Shown here: piece by piece, positions 16,719-18,588 of the stretch
Layout of the letters: each line of letters starts with the position of its first letter
Position numbering within the stretch: the stretch's first letter is position 1
Assembly (NCBI GenBank): GCA_016931085.1
Contig: JAFGFO010000150.1
Location: 1 to 18,588 of the forward strand
Source: Thermoflexales bacterium
GTDB taxonomy: Bacteria; Chloroflexota; Anaerolineae; Fen-1058
Direction: 5' to 3'
DNA: 18,588 nt
Position numbers and translations under genes: made by a program
The notes under the pieces: model-generated
The model's database searches: none
What the model was told of the DNA's origin: nothing
Seen by the model: only the letters and a program-made list of their open reading frames with translations

Positions 16719-17446
16719 TACTGCACTCCTTTGCACACACCCGTACAGATGTATTGGCGCACGCCAGTGTCACGGTAACCCAATGCCTGGCACAAACGGA
16801 CGGACGAGCTATTGTCCGGATCGCTGATGTAAAGCGGGCGGAGGCCAGCTTCCAGCACGTAGGCCGTGCAAGCCGAAACGACCGAGCGGCCCCAACCCCG
16901 CCCGCGTGCGGCCGGCTGCACAGTCACGTACAGCTCGGCAAACTCGTCCGACTGCCAGACGAGGCCTGCTTCGGCCGCAGTCTCACCCGAGGCAGAACGT
17001 ATGACAAAGCGCGGCCGGCCCTGAGAATCACGTGTCCCCACGACCAGCACGTTGAGCATCGGCCTGAAAGACGAGCGGCGCACTTCGTAGAGTGCACCCA
17101 GGCCGCGCTCGTCCACCTCGAGCACAGCGTTCACGGCGGAGGCCAGCGACAGCGGCGCGATGATATGGTAGGGGTGGCCGGGCGTCAGTGCCCTTTCCAG
17201 CAGGCCGGCGGCCGCGCCGGGCAGGAACTCGTGAACAACCACCAGGGGGCGAAACAAGTCCATGCCGGTCCGGCAGACGGCCACATAAGCGCTCACGCGC
17301 CCGGCCTCGTCGCGCCCGAGCAATAAGTTGGTGCGCTTCTCATCGTGCGCCAGGGCATAGTAGGCCGCCACAGCGTCGGACACGTTATCGAGGCGCAACA
17401 AGGAAGACAAAACTTGGCGTTCAGAATTGCGCAGCAATCCATGCAT
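16718..17446 (-). CDS. GNAT family N-acetyltransferase
   Basis: The 242-residue protein is longer than a single GNAT domain. Residues 131-242 form a typical GNAT core: 'LYVTVQP' strand, then the acetyl-CoA pyrophosphate loop R-G-R-G-W-G (181-186), a helix, and 'PLYISDPDNSSSVRLCQALGYRDTG' with the N-x-x-S and L-G-Y marks of motif B. Residues 1-130 are more diverged and may be a second, inactive GNAT-like half ('LLLGRDEAGRVSAYVAV' resembles a GNAT beta-2/beta-3 hairpin). It should move an acetyl group from acetyl-CoA to an amine; the substrate is unknown. Start choice is uncertain: the ATG at 17446 gives a natural N-terminus, and a GTG at 17479 would add 11 residues encoded by a 22-bp repeat. 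Neither has a good Shine-Dalgarno site. The stop TAA overlaps the GH1 ATG by one base. Confidence 0.85.
   Translation of the reverse strand: MHGLLRNSERQVLSSLLRLDNVSDAVAAYYALAHDEKRTNLLLGRDEAGRVSAYVAVCRTGMDLFRPLVVVHEFLPGAAAGLLERALTPGHPYHIIAPLSLASAVNAVLEVDERGLGALYEVRRSSFRPMLNVLVVGTRDSQGRPRFVIRSASGETAAEAGLVWQSDEFAELYVTVQPAARGRGWGRSVVSACTAYVLEAGLRPLYISDPDNSSSVRLCQALGYRDTGVRQYICTGVCKGVQ
16726..16732 (-). promoter_or_regulatory. Shine-Dalgarno site of the GH1 gene inside the GNAT 3' end
   Basis: The minus strand reads AAAGGAG, 7 nt before the ATG at 16718, within the last codons of the GNAT gene. It decides the GH1 start and fits coupled translation of the two genes. Confidence 0.85.
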
Positions 17447-17447
17447 G

Positions 17448-17469
17448 ATTTGACAGTCGAGCCAGCTCG
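17448..17469. repeat. 22-bp direct repeat, copy 1 (abuts the GNAT start)
   Basis: The plus strand reads atttgacagtcgagccagct followed by cg, identical to the copy at 17498-17519; the period is 50 bp. It holds the imperfect dyad CGAGC-TG-GCTCG on the minus strand, which looks like an operator half-site pair. This copy ends one base before the GNAT ATG, so a bound protein could block transcription or the start region. Confidence 0.85.
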
Positions 17470-17497
17470 CCCACCTCACACGCTACATTCTCTCGTC

Positions 17498-17519
17498 ATT
17501 TGACAGTCGAGCCAGCTCG
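17498..17519. repeat. 22-bp direct repeat, copy 2
   Basis: Identical to copy 1 over 22 bp. The flanks differ on both sides, so this is not one duplicated 50-bp block. On the plus strand the copy begins with TTGACA (17500-17505), and 17 bp later TAGACT (17523-17528) forms a marginal -10. That could start an antisense transcript into the regulator gene, but this is weak. Confidence 0.85.
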
Positions 17520-17542
17520 TGTTAGACTTGATCGAGATGGCG

Positions 17543-17554
17543 AGCTGCGCAGCT
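17543..17554. repeat. 12-bp perfect palindrome at the regulator stop codon
   Basis: The sequence agctgcgcagct equals its own reverse complement and overlaps the last bases of the response-regulator gene (stop TAG at 17553-17555). It has no loop and no T run, so it is not a rho-independent terminator. It could be a protein-binding site or chance. Confidence 0.5.
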
Positions 17555-18263
17555 AAGGCCGAGTTGGTGTGTCTGGTCGGGGTTCGGTAGGATTGAAGCG
17601 ATACCCTACGCCGCGCACAGTTTTCAAGCAGACAGGTTGGCTGGGATCATCTTCGATGATTTGCCGCAGCCAGCGGATGTGGACGTCTAGCGTGCGGGTG
17701 TCACCCACATAGTCTGTATCCCACACTTCCTTAATCAAGAAGCGGCGGCTGAGGACCTTGTCAGGGTGACGCATAAAGACTTCTATCAACCGCATTTTCA
17801 TAGGTGTCAAGCGATACTCGACGGCGCCGCGTTTCAGGCACTTGCGCTGCAAGTACAGCGTCAGGGGACCTGCATACAACACATCGCCGCCAGCTTGAGG
17901 CAGCAAGGCCTTGATCCGGTTGAACAGCTTGCGCGCCGTGAAGGGCTGGACCAGCACAGTCACCGTGGCCGGCAGGTCGAGGCTGGCCTCGGCGTCGGGC
18001 GCTTGGATCAGAAGAATGGGCAGAATCGAGTTCTCAATGTGCAGCGAGTGACACAGAGCCTGACAGGCCGTCTTGGTATTGGTGCAATCCAGGACGGCCA
18101 TGGTAGGCTGTCCTTGCTTCACATAGTCGATTGCCTGCCGGGGGGTTGCCACTCGTACGACGGTGTAACCCTTTTTGCTTAACATGGGCTCAATGGCAAG
18201 TTGGTAGGGCCCATGTGCCGGTTCAAGCAGCAGTATGGTAAAGCACAAATTTGAGATGCTCAC
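17553..18263 (-). CDS. OmpR/PhoB-type transcriptional regulator with a degenerate receiver domain
   Basis: The 236-residue protein has a receiver-like domain (about 9-122) and a winged-helix DNA-binding domain (about 138-228) with 'YRLTPMKMRLIEVFMRHPDKVLSR', 'VWDTDYVGDTRTLDVHIRWLR' and 'TVRGVGYRF', which are classic OmpR-family marks. The receiver is atypical. The acidic pair after the first strand is replaced ('ILLLEPAH', one E only), and the conserved Lys before P-F is Gln (Q106 in VQPF). Only the candidate phosphoacceptor D59 ('AVLDC') remains. Normal phosphorylation is therefore doubtful, and control may be by ligand, partner or level. No histidine kinase gene adjoins. The GTG at 18263 was chosen because GGAG lies 6 nt upstream; a GTG at 18299 would add 12 residues without a good Shine-Dalgarno site. 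Confidence 0.87.
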   Translation of the reverse strand: MSISNLCFTILLLEPAHGPYQLAIEPMLSKKGYTVVRVATPRQAIDYVKQGQPTMAVLDCTNTKTACQALCHSLHIENSILPILLIQAPDAEASLDLPATVTVLVQPFTARKLFNRIKALLPQAGGDVLYAGPLTLYLQRKCLKRGAVEYRLTPMKMRLIEVFMRHPDKVLSRRFLIKEVWDTDYVGDTRTLDVHIRWLRQIIEDDPSQPVCLKTVRGVGYRFNPTEPRPDTPTRP

Positions 18264-18269
18264 ATCACA

Positions 18270-18273
18270 CTCC
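18270..18273 (-). promoter_or_regulatory. Shine-Dalgarno site that decides the regulator start
   Basis: The minus strand reads GGAG, 6 nt before the GTG at 18263. The alternative upstream GTG at 18299 has only a poorly spaced AAAGAG. Confidence 0.6.
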
Positions 18274-18376
18274 AGATAAAAATTGAAGCCATGGGCCACA
18301 CTCTTTACCAGGGACGCGAATCTTGCCAGATAATCTTCAGCCTTGAGAAAAATGAGAATAGATCAAACTACTGTCA

Positions 18377-18405
18377 AGTATAACGCATATATGGCCTAAC
18401 GTCAA
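18377..18405 (-). promoter_or_regulatory. Sigma-70-type promoter of the response-regulator gene
   Basis: On the minus strand TTGACG (18400-18405) and TATACT (18377-18382) are separated by exactly 17 bp, each one base off or nearly so from consensus. Transcription should start near 18370 and give a leader of about 107 nt. The site lies in the 177-bp gap between the divergent regulator and phosphoribosyltransferase genes. No equally good plus-strand promoter was found there. Confidence 0.7.
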
Positions 18406-18430
18406 ACGGCATAGGGGCAAATATTCAAGT

Positions 18431-18436
18431 GGAGGT
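18431..18436 (+). promoter_or_regulatory. Shine-Dalgarno site of the phosphoribosyltransferase gene
   Basis: GGAGGT lies 4 nt before the ATG at 18441, a near-perfect anti-16S match with slightly short spacing. Confidence 0.8.
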
Positions 18437-18440
18437 CACA

Positions 18441-18588
18441 ATGCGCCAAGAAATCTTGAGCTGGAACGACGTCGAGTCACTCATCGACCATTTGCTGCCG
18501 CAGCTCACCGGCACATTCGACGCTTTGTTGTTAATCACGCGCGGCGGGATCGTCCCCGGCGGGATGATCGCCGAGGCGCTCGACATCA
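18441..18588 (+). CDS. Phosphoribosyltransferase family protein (partial, runs off the right edge)
   Basis: Only the first 49 codons are present. They read 'LSWNDVESLIDHLLPQL', then 'FDALLLITRGGIVPGGMIAEALDI'. The R-G-G-x-(V/I)-P-(G/A)-x turn after a hydrophobic strand is the N-terminal mark of type I phosphoribosyltransferases of the xanthine/hypoxanthine-guanine type, which use PRPP to salvage purine bases in the cytoplasm. The PRPP-binding loop and base-specific hood lie beyond the edge, so the substrate cannot be fixed. It is the only plus-strand gene and is divergent from the regulator. Confidence 0.85.
   Translation, partial: MRQEILSWNDVESLIDHLLPQLTGTFDALLLITRGGIVPGGMIAEALDI

Noticed and set aside
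13511..16778. Plus-strand open frames opposite ftcD and the GH1 gene (13668-14444, 14460-15266, 15480-16778)
   Set aside because: The minus-strand products carry complete family motifs and catalytic residues; the plus-strand translations show none.
17500..17528. Plus-strand promoter TTGACA-17-TAGACT within the second 22-bp repeat
   Set aside because: The -10 is poor and no plus-strand gene follows; the TTGACA is part of a repeated 22-mer that has another plausible role.
17543..17554. The 12-bp palindrome after the regulator gene as a terminator
   Set aside because: It has no loop and no following T run on either strand.
16706..18182. Plus-strand open frames opposite the GNAT and regulator genes
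   Set aside because: No recognisable domain, and they oppose genes with clear GNAT and OmpR-type signatures.
18343..18391. Plus-strand promoter for the phosphoribosyltransferase gene
   Set aside because: TATAAC and CATATA occur but no acceptable -35 lies at 16-18 bp; the AT-rich signals are explained by the minus-strand promoter.

Overview
The window looks like a piece of a GC-rich chromosome, most likely from a Chloroflexota bacterium (Anaerolineae or a relative). This is inferred from gene content, not from a marker gene. The pointers are a giant secreted beta-helix protein with DUF11, PKD and Ig-like modules, a fused FtcD, a stand-alone GH1 glycosidase, and the remnant of a bacterial alpha-2-macroglobulin gene. 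No rRNA, tRNA, CRISPR array or insertion sequence was seen.

Layout, right to left, because all but one gene lies on the minus strand. At the right edge a plus-strand phosphoribosyltransferase gene begins and runs off the window. Divergent from it, behind a good sigma-70-type promoter, is an OmpR-type response regulator with a degenerate receiver domain. A 106-bp gap with two 22-bp direct repeats and a 12-bp perfect palindrome separates it from a GNAT acetyltransferase gene. The GNAT stop codon overlaps the start codon of a GH1 beta-glucosidase-type gene. After 60 bp with a degenerate 9-bp repeat comes a bifunctional glutamate formimidoyltransferase/formimidotetrahydrofolate cyclodeaminase gene (ftcD). 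Next is a short decayed fragment of the C-terminus of an alpha-2-macroglobulin-like protein.

The left 13.36 kb (72% of the window) is one minus-strand open frame that starts at 13357 with a clear Shine-Dalgarno site and signal peptide and is still open at the left edge: 4452 codons without a stop in my reading. It encodes a modular extracellular protein with eight right-handed beta-helix blocks, each ending in a conserved 'FHL..SP..D.G......RP...D.GA.E' motif. Ig-like modules interrupt the blocks, and two DUF11-type domains, an Fn3-like segment, a PKD domain and tandem BACON/ASH-like Ig repeats follow them. The C-terminus, with any anchor, is outside the window. Large plus-strand open frames across this region are antisense shadows in codon register with the real gene.

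The metabolic genes (GH1, FtcD, phosphoribosyltransferase) do not form an obvious single pathway. The tight GNAT-GH1 coupling and the uniform direction suggest at least a partial operon. The clearest candidates for unusual biology are the giant surface protein and the atypical regulator with repeated operator-like sites just downstream of its gene.
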